Assembly (NCBI RefSeq): GCF_026410505.1
Contig: NZ_JAPMIU010000004.1
Coordinates: 218,954-282,953 of the forward strand
Source of the DNA: Frateuria hangzhouensis
Lineage (GTDB): Bacteria; Pseudomonadota; Gammaproteobacteria; Xanthomonadales; Rhodanobacteraceae
Length of the DNA stretch: 64,000 nt
Direction of reading: 5' to 3'
Positions 25,030-35,320 of this stretch are shown one piece after another. Position numbers and translations under genes: made by a program. Each line of letters starts with the position of its first letter. The first letter of the stretch is position 1. A model generated the notes under the pieces. The model saw only the letters and a program-made list of their open reading frames with translations. It did no database searches and was not told where the DNA came from.

Positions 25030-26541
25030 TCACACCCGTTCGACCACCATCGCCACGCTGCCGTGATTGTTGGCATAAGCCTGCCAGGCATCGTTGGCGT
25101 AGGCGTACAGGTAGCCGCCGGTGGCGGGCGTGAAGCTGGCGCCTTCGCCGATCAGGAAGGTCTCGCCGCGCGCCTCGCCCTGGTTGTCGGCGACGAAGCC
25201 GATCAGCGCGCACCACGGTGCCGACTCCACCCGGCGGGTGAACCAGAAGTCGTTCTGGCTGTCGGTGACCGTGTTGAACAGGTGTTCCACCGAGCCGAAC
25301 GCGGAGGCGGCCAGGCGCGCGATGTCGGAGACGTGGTGGCCGTCGACCTCGCCACCGGCGGCGGAGAACTTGGCACCCGCGTCGAGCCACTCGCCCGAGG
25401 CCGCGAAGCGGTAGCGCGTACCCGCCTCGAGGTAGAGGCCGGTGGCGTTCCAGTGTGGCGAGGCGAACACGTCCACCATCGCGTGCTCGCCCTGCGCAAG
25501 CGTGCGGGTGGGCCAGTAGTCGCCCTGCGCCAGCGGCGGATCGGCCTGCCGCGCGAGGGCGGCCGGATGCAACAGGCCGGCGCGCGCGCTGGTGTCGGCC
25601 ACGCACGGGACCGCTCGCGGCTGGTTGCGGCCGAGCTTGAACAGGCCCTGCCGCGAATCGTGCAGCACGCCCTGCGGATCGGGCCGCAGTTGCGCGCGGG
25701 TGCCTTCGCGCAGGCGCAGGCCACAGGTCGCCGCCTCGTCCAGCATCCACTCCAGCGCGATGTCGGACAGCCCCGCCTGCGCGTAGCCGCCGCCCACGTC
25801 GCCGTGCACGCCGGGAAACCAGACCTGGTGCACCCGCTCGGGCCGGCGGATGTTGGTCCACAGGGTCGGCATGAAATCGGCGCGGCGTTCGTCCATCGCC
25901 ACTGCGTGGCGAGCGTGGGCGATCATCGGGCTGATCTTGGTGTCGTGGAACTGGTAGCGGTGCGGATCGCCAATGAAGCGCAACACCGACAACTCCAGCG
26001 GAATGCCCAGCGCGCCGACGGTGTCCCACACGCCCATGAAATGCACGCTGATGGTGCCGGCAGTGGGCTTTCCGGGCGCCACGCCGTGGAAAGCGTAACC
26101 CTTGGCGTTGGCGAACGGCTGCCCGGAGCGGTAGGCCTCGAACACCGCCTCGACGCGCGACCACGTTTCGGCCGGCACCAGCGTGGCATCGGACAGGTCC
26201 AGCAACCCGCTGTGCGCGAGCAGTCCGCCCAGGCTGCGCACCGTGTAGGCGCCGCGGCTGAAGCCGAACAGGAAGATCCGGTCACCGTCGTGGTAGTGCG
26301 TGGCCAGCCACTGGTAGGCGCTCATGATGTTGCGTTCCAGCCCGGCACCGGTGCCGCCGCCGACCATGCGGTCGAGCCAGCCGCCGTTGGTGCCCACGCC
26401 GGGGTGGTAATAGGCCAGCTGCTGCCCGTCCTTCACCGCGGCGTTGTAGACCTTGGCCACGTTGGTGGGCGCGGGCAGGCCCTGGTCGGTGTGCTCGAGG
26501 GTGTTCCAGGTGCCGTCGCAGCAGACGATCAGTTGGGTCAT
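25030..26541 (-). CDS. DUF2235 alpha/beta hydrolase (Tle1-like) with PA-IL-like C-terminal domain
   Basis: 503 aa. Residues 1 to about 330 are a DUF2235 hydrolase: start MTQLIVCCDGTWNTLEH, nucleophile elbow GFSRGA with Ser95, FMGVWDTVGALG, and the PGVHGDVGGGY histidine block near 245. This is the catalytic frame of Tle1 phospholipase effectors. From about 380 on, TGLYLEAGTRYRFAASGEW and the ending YAYANDAWQAYANNHGSVAM recall the galactophilic lectin PA-IL (LecA), whose calcium loop ends ND...NN. There is no signal peptide and no VgrG/PAAR or immunity gene alongside. It may be an intracellular esterase/phospholipase or an effector secreted by a system encoded elsewhere. Confidence 0.8.
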   Translation of the reverse strand: MTQLIVCCDGTWNTLEHTDQGLPAPTNVAKVYNAAVKDGQQLAYYHPGVGTNGGWLDRMVGGGTGAGLERNIMSAYQWLATHYHDGDRIFLFGFSRGAYTVRSLGGLLAHSGLLDLSDATLVPAETWSRVEAVFEAYRSGQPFANAKGYAFHGVAPGKPTAGTISVHFMGVWDTVGALGIPLELSVLRFIGDPHRYQFHDTKISPMIAHARHAVAMDERRADFMPTLWTNIRRPERVHQVWFPGVHGDVGGGYAQAGLSDIALEWMLDEAATCGLRLREGTRAQLRPDPQGVLHDSRQGLFKLGRNQPRAVPCVADTSARAGLLHPAALARQADPPLAQGDYWPTRTLAQGEHAMVDVFASPHWNATGLYLEAGTRYRFAASGEWLDAGAKFSAAGGEVDGHHVSDIARLAASAFGSVEHLFNTVTDSQNDFWFTRRVESAPWCALIGFVADNQGEARGETFLIGEGASFTPATGGYLYAYANDAWQAYANNHGSVAMVVERV

Positions 26542-26706
26542 GGCAGCATCCTCGCAGGCCGGTTCGAGGGTGGATGCGCCGCGTCCGGCTTTGCGGCCGC
26601 GACCGCCAGGATCACGCCTGGCGCTGGCATCTTGCGCCGATCGGCATCCTGCGTCCGTGATACGGCGTTGGTCGGGCGGCCACCGCGCGGGCACGCCGCC
26701 GTCGCG

Positions 26707-27015
26707 TCAACCGTTGCCGGCATAGGCCAGGCACCAGCCGCGCGGGCTGATGTCGCCGGCGACGATGATGCAGTGGCCCGGCGCCCGGGCGTCCTCGCCC
26801 GCAATGAAGTTGGCGCAGTTGGCGCAGGCGGACGTGCCCCTGGGCTGGTCCTGGTACTGCAGGGCCGCCTTGCTGGCCGTGCCGGCGGGTGCGCCGCCGG
26901 AGGACGCCAGCGCGGCGCGGCCCGGCAGCGGCAGGGCGGCGGTCGCGCCGGCGGCCACCGCCAGGTGGCGGAGCAGGGCGCGGCGGGAGAGGCGAAGGTC
27001 GAATGGGTCGTTCAA
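26707..27015 (-). CDS. High-potential iron-sulfur protein (HiPIP)
   Basis: Periplasmic one-electron carrier with one [4Fe-4S] cluster. Four cysteines in C-X2-C-X14-C-X12-C (SACANCANFI ... HCIIVAGD ... GWCLAY) match the HiPIP signature. An arginine-led, Tat-type N-terminus (SRRALLRHLAVAAGATAALP) directs export after cofactor insertion. I choose the TTG start at 27015 (102 aa), because GGAGGG lies seven bases ahead; the ATG at 27051 has no ribosome site. It is 70 bases downstream of the YVTN propeller gene on the same strand. Likely partners are terminal oxidases or reductases not in this window. Confidence 0.9.
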   Translation of the reverse strand: MNDPFDLRLSRRALLRHLAVAAGATAALPLPGRAALASSGGAPAGTASKAALQYQDQPRGTSACANCANFIAGEDARAPGHCIIVAGDISPRGWCLAYAGNG

Positions 27016-27085
27016 TGGATTGCCCTCCGGGGCGTGGCAGGCAGGCCGCATGCGCCGACTGCCATGGCGCTCGAAACGTGCGCGT

Positions 27086-28090
27086 TCAGTCGTTGCCGGG
27101 TACGGCGAGCCAGAACGGCAGCCGCCCGTGGGTGGCGAGCTGCCGCGTCACCTCCAGCGTGCGGGTGTCGATCACCGCGAGCTTGTCGGTGCCGGTGACG
27201 CCGACGTAGACCCAGCGCCCATCGCGGCTGGCGCGCACACCGTGCGGACCCTGGCCGACCTCGATGCGCTTGACCACCTTGAACGTGGCCGGATCGATCA
27301 CGTCGACCACGTGGTCGGCGATCGCACCGGCAAACACGTAACGCCCACCCGGGATCACGTCGATGCCGCCGTGGCCCAGCCCGACCGGGATCACCGCCAG
27401 CACCTTGCGCGAGGCGAGGTCGACCGCGGCGACCTTGCCGACCAGGTCGCGCACCCACAAGGTCCGTCCATCGGCGGAAAGATCGAGATTGTGCGGGCCG
27501 TGGATGCCCGGCACGGGGAACGCGTCGACCTTGGCCAGCGACGCCATGTCCAGCACGGCCACGCCGCCGGCACCCTGCAGGGTGACGTAGGCCAGCTTGC
27601 CGTCGGCACTGAAGCGCGCGTTGTGCGGCACCTTGCCGACGGCGATCGACCTGGCCACGCGCTGCCCGGCCATGTCGATCACCGCGACGGTGCCCTGGCC
27701 GGCGCTGACCGCGAGGCCCCAGCGGCCGTCCGGGCTGATCGCCACGCCCTGCGGTGTCGGGCCGACCGGCAAGGTGGCCAGCTTCCGCCCGTTGCGCGGA
27801 TCGAGCAGGTACGCCTCGGGCCGGTCCTTGCTGCTGACCAGCATGCGGCGGCCATCGGCGCTGATGGCGTCGTAATGGGCGCCGGGCAGGGCGTCCCAGG
27901 CGGCGTCGGAAGGCATGCGTTCGACCGCGTCGCTGGATTGCAGCGTCACGTAGACGGGCTCGGGAAACCGCTCGTGCGATTCGGCGGCGCGGGCGGCCGT
28001 GGCGCCCAGGCAGCCCGCGGCCGCGAGCGTGCAGCAGGCCAGCGCCAGGCGCAGGCGGTGCGGGGTCGATCGATCGTTGTTCGGAGGCAT
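27086..28090 (-). CDS. Periplasmic YVTN-repeat beta-propeller protein
   Basis: 334 aa, signal peptide (LALACCTLAAAGCLGATAARA, with a possible lipobox AAGC) followed by about seven YVTN/cytochrome-d1-type blades: PQGVAISPDGRWGLAVS, PHNARFSADGKLAYVTL, PHNLDLSADGRTLWVRD, PHGVRASRDGRWVYVGV. Such propellers are often surface or periplasmic binding proteins and sometimes accompany redox proteins. ATG 28090 follows AGGATCC. Together with HiPIP it may form a small redox unit, but that rests on position only. Confidence 0.8.
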   Translation of the reverse strand: MPPNNDRSTPHRLRLALACCTLAAAGCLGATAARAAESHERFPEPVYVTLQSSDAVERMPSDAAWDALPGAHYDAISADGRRMLVSSKDRPEAYLLDPRNGRKLATLPVGPTPQGVAISPDGRWGLAVSAGQGTVAVIDMAGQRVARSIAVGKVPHNARFSADGKLAYVTLQGAGGVAVLDMASLAKVDAFPVPGIHGPHNLDLSADGRTLWVRDLVGKVAAVDLASRKVLAVIPVGLGHGGIDVIPGGRYVFAGAIADHVVDVIDPATFKVVKRIEVGQGPHGVRASRDGRWVYVGVTGTDKLAVIDTRTLEVTRQLATHGRLPFWLAVPGND

Positions 28091-28217
28091 GCTGGATCCT
28101 GTGTGGGGGGAACGGGTCGTTCCGTGCGCCGGGTCGTCCGCAGCGGCGTTCATGCGCAAGACGCAGGTGCGCAGGATTTATTCCCCCAACGACATTGGGT
28201 GGCGGATACGGACGGCG

Positions 28218-28236
28218 TTGCACCAAATCGGCGCAA
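28218..28236 (+). promoter_or_regulatory. NtrC-binding palindrome at the ntrB start
   Basis: TTGCACCAAATCGGCGCAA matches the NtrC consensus TGCACC-N5-GGTGCA in 11 of 12 positions. It ends 17 bases ahead of the preferred ntrB ATG and touches an alternative upstream ATG (28236). A site this close fits repression of ntrBC by NtrC, as at glnLp of E. coli. Confidence 0.7.
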
Positions 28237-28253
28237 TGCCCATCATGGGTGCA

Positions 28254-29243
28254 ATGAACGACATCGATTGGCGCACATGGGCGGAGCAGGCGACCACCGG
28301 GCTGGGCCTGGTCGACAGCGAGCTGCGCCTGGCCTGGCTCAACCCCTCATTGGCCGAGGCGCTGGAGCTGGGGCCGCGGCGTGCCGTGGGCCAGCCTTTG
28401 CCCGCGCTGCTGGACGAACCGGGCCTCGCCGCCCAGGCCGCGCGTGCGCGCGGCGGGCAGCACGCGGTGCATTGGCGGGACCTGCGGATACACGCACGGC
28501 GCCTGGATGCCTCGCTGCAGCCGCTCGGTCCCGAGGCCTTCCTGCTGGAGGTGCATGTGCTGGCCGAGCCGGCCGGCAGCGATTCCCCGGTGTCGGCCAG
28601 CCTGCGCGGGTTCGCCCACGAGGTGAAGAACCCGCTGGCCGGCCTGCGCGGCGCCGCGCAACTGCTGCAGCGGCGGGTCGGCGATGCCGACCTGCAGGCA
28701 CTGGCCGGCATGGTGATCGCCGAAGCCGATCGGCTGGCGGCGCTGGCCGACCGGCTGCTGCGCCATGGCGGCGCGTCGCAGTGCGCGCCGCTGAACATCC
28801 ACGCCGTGCTCGAACGTGTGGTGGCGCTGTTGCAGGCCGAGCCGGCGCCGCTGGTCATCCATCAGGATTACGACCCGAGCCTGCCCGACCTGCGTGGCGA
28901 CGCCGATCGCCTGCAGCAGTTGTTGCTTAACCTGGCGCGCAACGCGCACGAGGCCGGCGCCCGCGCCCTGATCCTGCGCACGCGTGCCGAGCACGGGGTG
29001 CGGGTCGGCGAGCGCGTGCTGCGCACGGCAGTGCGGCTGGACGTGGTCGACGACGGCGCCGGCGTGCCGGCCGAGCTGCGCGACACCCTGTTCGAACCGC
29101 TGGTGTCCGGCCGCGCCGAGGGCACCGGGCTGGGCCTGGCGCTGGCGCGCGAGATCGCCCACGAGCATGGCGGCGAACTGCGCCACACCGGCGCGCCGGG
29201 CGCCACCACGTTCACCCTTTGGCTGCCGCTGGAATCCGCATGA
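28254..29243 (+). CDS. ntrB: Nitrogen regulation sensor kinase NtrB (GlnL)
   Basis: 329 aa soluble kinase: an N-terminal PAS domain (residues 5-110), the H-box RGFAHEVKNPLAGL with His122, N-box NLARNAHEAG, and ATP-lid blocks DVVDDGAGVP and GTGLGLALARE. Lack of membrane helices agrees with the cytosolic NtrB, which responds to PII protein. In-frame ATGs at 28236, 28245 and 28254 are all possible starts; I take the last because the first two lie in or next to the NtrC palindrome. Followed after 43 bases by ntrC. Confidence 0.95.
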   Translation: MNDIDWRTWAEQATTGLGLVDSELRLAWLNPSLAEALELGPRRAVGQPLPALLDEPGLAAQAARARGGQHAVHWRDLRIHARRLDASLQPLGPEAFLLEVHVLAEPAGSDSPVSASLRGFAHEVKNPLAGLRGAAQLLQRRVGDADLQALAGMVIAEADRLAALADRLLRHGGASQCAPLNIHAVLERVVALLQAEPAPLVIHQDYDPSLPDLRGDADRLQQLLLNLARNAHEAGARALILRTRAEHGVRVGERVLRTAVRLDVVDDGAGVPAELRDTLFEPLVSGRAEGTGLGLALAREIAHEHGGELRHTGAPGATTFTLWLPLESA

Positions 29244-29286
29244 GCCGCGTCCCGTCCTTCTTTTTCATCGCTTTGCCGGACAAGCC

Positions 29287-30660
29287 ATGAAACCCGAGGT
29301 CTGGATCGTCGATGACGACCGCAGCATCCGCTACGTGCTGGCCGAAGCCCTGCGCGAGGCGGGCCTGGCGGTACGCGAGTTCGGCGACGCCGCGGCCGTG
29401 CGCATCGCGCTGCGCGAGGCGCGTCCCTCGCTGCTGCTGACCGACGTGCGCATGCCCGGCGAAAACGGCCTGGCGCTGCTCGCCGAATTCGCCGCGCGGG
29501 CCATCGGCCCGGTGATCGTGATGAGTGCCTACACCGATGTCGCCACTACCGCCGCGGCCTTCCGCGCCGGCGCGGCCGACTACCTGGCCAAGCCGTTCGA
29601 CCTGGACCACGCGGTGGCGGTGGTGCGCCGCGCGCTGGCCGAGCAGCCTGTCGCGCCGGCGCCGCCCGCACTGGCGCCGACCCATGCGCTGCTGGGCGAA
29701 AGCGCGCCGATGCGCGAGGTGTTCCGGCTGATCGGCCGGGTCGCGGCGAGCGACCTCAACGTGCTGGTCACCGGCGAGACCGGCACCGGCAAGGAACTGG
29801 TGGCGCGCGCGCTGCACGAGGAGAGCGCGCGTCGCGGCAAGCCGTTCGTGGCGCTCAATACCGCGGCCATTCCCAGCGAGTTGCTGGAAAGCGAACTGTT
29901 CGGCCACGAAGCCGGCGCGTTCACCGGCGCGGCCCGGCGCGTGGCCGGGCGTTTCGAGCAGGCCGAAGGCGGCACGCTGTTCCTGGACGAGATCGGCGAC
30001 ATGCCGCTGGCGCTGCAGACGCGGTTGCTGCGCGTGCTGGCCGGCGGCGAGTTCTACCGCGTGGGCGGGCGCGAGCTGATCCGCGGCAATGTGCGGATCA
30101 TCGCCGCCACCCATCAGGATCTGGATGCGCGGGTGGCGTCCGGGCAGTTCCGCGCGGACCTGAAACACCGTCTGGACGTGGTGCGCATCGAATTGCCGCC
30201 GCTGCGCACGCGGCGGGCGGACATCCCGCTGTTGGCGCGGTACTTTCTGGCGGCGGCGGCACAGGAGCTGAAGCTGCCGCCAAAGCGGTTTTCGCGCGCG
30301 GCGCTCAAGGCGCTGGAGCAGCGTGGGTTCCCGGGCAACGTGCGCGAGCTGGAAAACCTGTGCCGGCGGCTCGCGGTGATCGCGCCCGGCGCCGAGATCC
30401 AGGCGGCGGAGCTGGGTACGGTGGCGCCGCCGCTGGCGGCCGGCGATTGGACCGGCGCCCTGCGCGACTGGGCGGGCGAGGCCCTCGCGCGCGGCGAGGC
30501 GGACATCCACGCGCGCGCCCGCGATGCGCTCGACCGCACCCTGCTGGAGGCGGCGCTGGCAGCGCATGGCGGACACCGGCAGCATGCGGCGGCGGCGCTG
30601 GGGGTGGGGCGCAACACGTTGACGCGCAAGCTGGGCGCCTCGAGACGGCGCACTCCTTAG
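29287..30660 (+). CDS. ntrC: Nitrogen regulator NtrC (GlnG), sigma-54 activator
   Basis: 457 aa. The receiver domain has phospho-acceptor Asp53 in [13 protein letters not shown]. The AAA+ domain has Walker [10 protein letters not shown] (162-170), the sigma-54 contact loop GAFTGA (210-215), [13 protein letters not shown] and arginine-finger region. A Fis-type HTH ends the protein ([17 protein letters not shown]). It would be phosphorylated by NtrB under nitrogen limitation and activate glnA at the site described at 23299-23371, and may control its own operon through 28218-28236. Confidence 0.97.
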   Translation: MKPEVWIVDDDRSIRYVLAEALREAGLAVREFGDAAAVRIALREARPSLLLTDVRMPGENGLALLAEFAARAIGPVIVMSAYTDVATTAAAFRAGAADYLAKPFDLDHAVAVVRRALAEQPVAPAPPALAPTHALLGESAPMREVFRLIGRVAASDLNVLVTGETGTGKELVARALHEESARRGKPFVALNTAAIPSELLESELFGHEAGAFTGAARRVAGRFEQAEGGTLFLDEIGDMPLALQTRLLRVLAGGEFYRVGGRELIRGNVRIIAATHQDLDARVASGQFRADLKHRLDVVRIELPPLRTRRADIPLLARYFLAAAAQELKLPPKRFSRAALKALEQRGFPGNVRELENLCRRLAVIAPGAEIQAAELGTVAPPLAAGDWTGALRDWAGEALARGEADIHARARDALDRTLLEAALAAHGGHRQHAAAALGVGRNTLTRKLGASRRRTP

Positions 30661-30690
30661 CTGGATAAGCCAAGCCCATCCGCCGCGCCC

Positions 30691-30766
30691 CTGTAGGAGC
30701 CCACTTGTGGGCGATGCTTTAGCGCAGGTTGAACGAAGAGCATCGTCCACAAGTGGGCTCCTACAG
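30691..30766. repeat. REP pair, family B, nearly perfect 28-base inverted arms
   Basis: Arms at 30691-30718 and 30739-30766 (CTGTAGGAGCCCACTTGTGG... and its inverse) differ at one position and enclose 20 bases. It lies just after ntrC and could act as a transcript end or stabiliser for ntrBC. Confidence 0.9.
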
Positions 30767-30815
30767 GTTCGTCGCGCGTCGGAGCCGATAATCGCGAAGC
30801 CGCCTGGAGATCCTG

Positions 30816-31280
30816 ATGCCCGATACGCCCGTCATCCGCCCCGCCACTCGCGCCGACATCCCCGATCTGGTCGACTGGAATGCCGCCATGGCGCAGGAGA
30901 CCGAAGCCAGGGCGCTCGATCGCGCAGTGCTTTCGCGCGGTGTCGAAGCGGTATTCGATGAACCGCGGCGCGGCTTCTATCTGGTGGCCGAGCGTGGCGG
31001 CGTGGCAGTGGGCAGCCTGCTGGTCACCTACGAATGGAGCGACTGGCGCGCGGGCGATTTCTGGTGGATCCAGAGCGTGTACGTCGCGCCGGCGGCGCGA
31101 CGCGGCGGCGTGTTCCGCGCGCTCTACGCGGCGGTGCGCGACAAGGCGCACGCCGCCGGCGCGGTGGGCCTGCGGCTGTACGTGGAAACCGCGAACCACC
31201 GCGCCCAGCGCACCTACGCCGACCTGGGCATGGCGCCCTGCCATTACCTGATGTACGAAGAAGCGCTGCCGCCCTCATAG
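30816..31280 (+). CDS. GNAT family N-acetyltransferase
   Basis: 154 aa acetyl-CoA-dependent acetyltransferase fold: entry VIRPATRADIPDLVDW, strand 4 with WWIQSVYVAPAARRGGVFRAL (the acetyl-CoA pyrophosphate loop is RRGGV, a slight variation on Q/RxxGxG/A), then GLRLYVETANHRAQRTYADLGM. Substrate unknown. Flanked by REP elements on both sides, so probably a single-gene unit. Confidence 0.88.
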   Translation: MPDTPVIRPATRADIPDLVDWNAAMAQETEARALDRAVLSRGVEAVFDEPRRGFYLVAERGGVAVGSLLVTYEWSDWRAGDFWWIQSVYVAPAARRGGVFRALYAAVRDKAHAAGAVGLRLYVETANHRAQRTYADLGMAPCHYLMYEEALPPS

Positions 31281-31281
31281 C

Positions 31282-31345
31282 GTGGGCTTGAGCCCACCGT
31301 GCAGGCTTCCGGCAAGTGAGGATGGTGGGTTGAAGCCCATCCTAC
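31282..31345. repeat. REP pair, family A
   Basis: GTGGGCTTGAGCCCACC (31282-31298) and GATGGTGGGTTGAAGCCCAT ending CCTAC (31321-31345), between two convergent genes. Confidence 0.8.
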
Positions 31346-31351
31346 GGATCG

Positions 31352-33874
<2,523 letters not shown>

Positions 33875-34070
33875 GGCTCTCCCCCTGAGCGCATCCCCTG
33901 TTGCGGGGCCCATCATGCGCCTGAGATGGGGATGGGCGCCACAACCGACGCACGGCGGCCTGGTGGATCGGTGATGCATGTGGCCGGTCGCGGCAGTAGT
34001 TTCGCCACGCTTTCCGCGCGACGCCTCATGGGAGCCGTTCGTGGGCTCCGTGCGGATCCGGCGGCCGGCC

Positions 34071-35195
34071 TCAGTGCCGCGAGGGCGTCGGCGCGGTGAG
34101 GCCGTGGTCGTCCAGCACCACCTGGCCCTGCGCCTGCAGCGCCGGCTCGATGCCGTAGCGGGCGGCCAGCACCGCCACCAGCGGCCCGAGGGCCTGCGGC
34201 GCGAGCGGGTAGGCGTGGGCGAGCAGGCGCGGTCGTTCGCCGGTGCCGGCCTGGAAGGCGGTGACCGCCACGGTGCCCAGGCCGGGCGCCTCGTGCGCGA
34301 TCAGCGTCGGCGCGGGCAAGGCCGGGTCGGGTTCGGCCAGCGTCTCCAGCATGCCGTGGCCGGCCGATTCGCCGTCTTCGAGCTGCAGCGGCACGTGATG
34401 CGCCTGCAGCAGGGCGGCGTACTGGCGCAGTTCGAACACGACCCCGGCAAAGGCGTGTGCGCGCTGCGCCGGGCCGCCCGGCTGGTCCGCCAGCCAGGCG
34501 GCGGGCGAGCCGGCACGTACGGCGCCGTCGGCGTAGCGCAGCGGCAGGCCGCGGGCGCTGAGCGTGGTTTCCGGCTGGTAGGGGGTAAGCAGCGCGGCCT
34601 CGAGCAGGGTCCACAACGGCGCCAGGTTGACGTGTTCGTACTGCACGCAGGTCAGCGCGAGCAGGTCGTTGCGGCTCAGGTAACGGGCGTGTTCGAGTTG
34701 CGCGCCGAGCGTGCGCATCAGCCAGTCGGCGGTGCGCGCGCCGGTTTCGCCGCGGCCGACCAGCTGCACTTCCATGTCCTGGGCCAGGCTGTCGGCCAGC
34801 GCCTCGGTGGCCAGCACCGACAGCGGCAGCAGGCGCAGCGCGCCGCCGGCATGTCCGGGTTCGGGCAGCAGCGTCGGTGCCGGCATCTGCCCGGCGTGGC
34901 TGCCGAAGGCGACCACGTTGTCCAGATGTCCGCGCGGCACGCGACGGGCCAGGTCGTCCAGGGTGGTCCATACCGGGAAGCCCGGGCGCAGCAGTTCGAC
35001 CGGATCGAACAACGCGCCGGCCAGCGCCAGCCGCGCCTCGCCGATGCGCGGCAGCAACGCGTGCAGGTCCTCGGCGACCAGCGCCGCCAGGCCGTCGGCC
35101 TGGTCGCGGCTGAGCGTGGCGACGGACGGCGCCTGGCCGGACGAAAACTCCAGCGCGAGCACCGCGGGCAGGGCAATCAGCGGTTGCGCTTCCAT
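34071..35195 (-). CDS. Protein of unknown function, 374 aa
   Basis: I do not recognise a family. The protein is soluble, has no signal peptide, no cysteine-rich or repeat region, and a leucine/alanine-rich alpha-helical look. Possible search seeds: QYEHVNLAPLWTLLEAALL, RNDLLALTCVQYEH and PAPTLLPEPGHAGG. Codon use is the same as the neighbours, and the reading frame has no close competitor, so I take it as a real gene. It is divergent from the thiolase gene (126 bases between the two starts). Confidence 0.65.
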   Translation of the reverse strand: MEAQPLIALPAVLALEFSSGQAPSVATLSRDQADGLAALVAEDLHALLPRIGEARLALAGALFDPVELLRPGFPVWTTLDDLARRVPRGHLDNVVAFGSHAGQMPAPTLLPEPGHAGGALRLLPLSVLATEALADSLAQDMEVQLVGRGETGARTADWLMRTLGAQLEHARYLSRNDLLALTCVQYEHVNLAPLWTLLEAALLTPYQPETTLSARGLPLRYADGAVRAGSPAAWLADQPGGPAQRAHAFAGVVFELRQYAALLQAHHVPLQLEDGESAGHGMLETLAEPDPALPAPTLIAHEAPGLGTVAVTAFQAGTGERPRLLAHAYPLAPQALGPLVAVLAARYGIEPALQAQGQVVLDDHGLTAPTPSRH

Positions 35196-35320
35196 CAGGT
35201 GGCGATCCGAACGGGGAGTTGCCGATTATACGGGGCGCCCCCCGTTCACGCTTTTGGGCTTCCGCCGCATGGGCCTGCGGGTTAGCCTTGGGGACTCAAG
35301 GCCCAAGGACCGCGCAGGAC

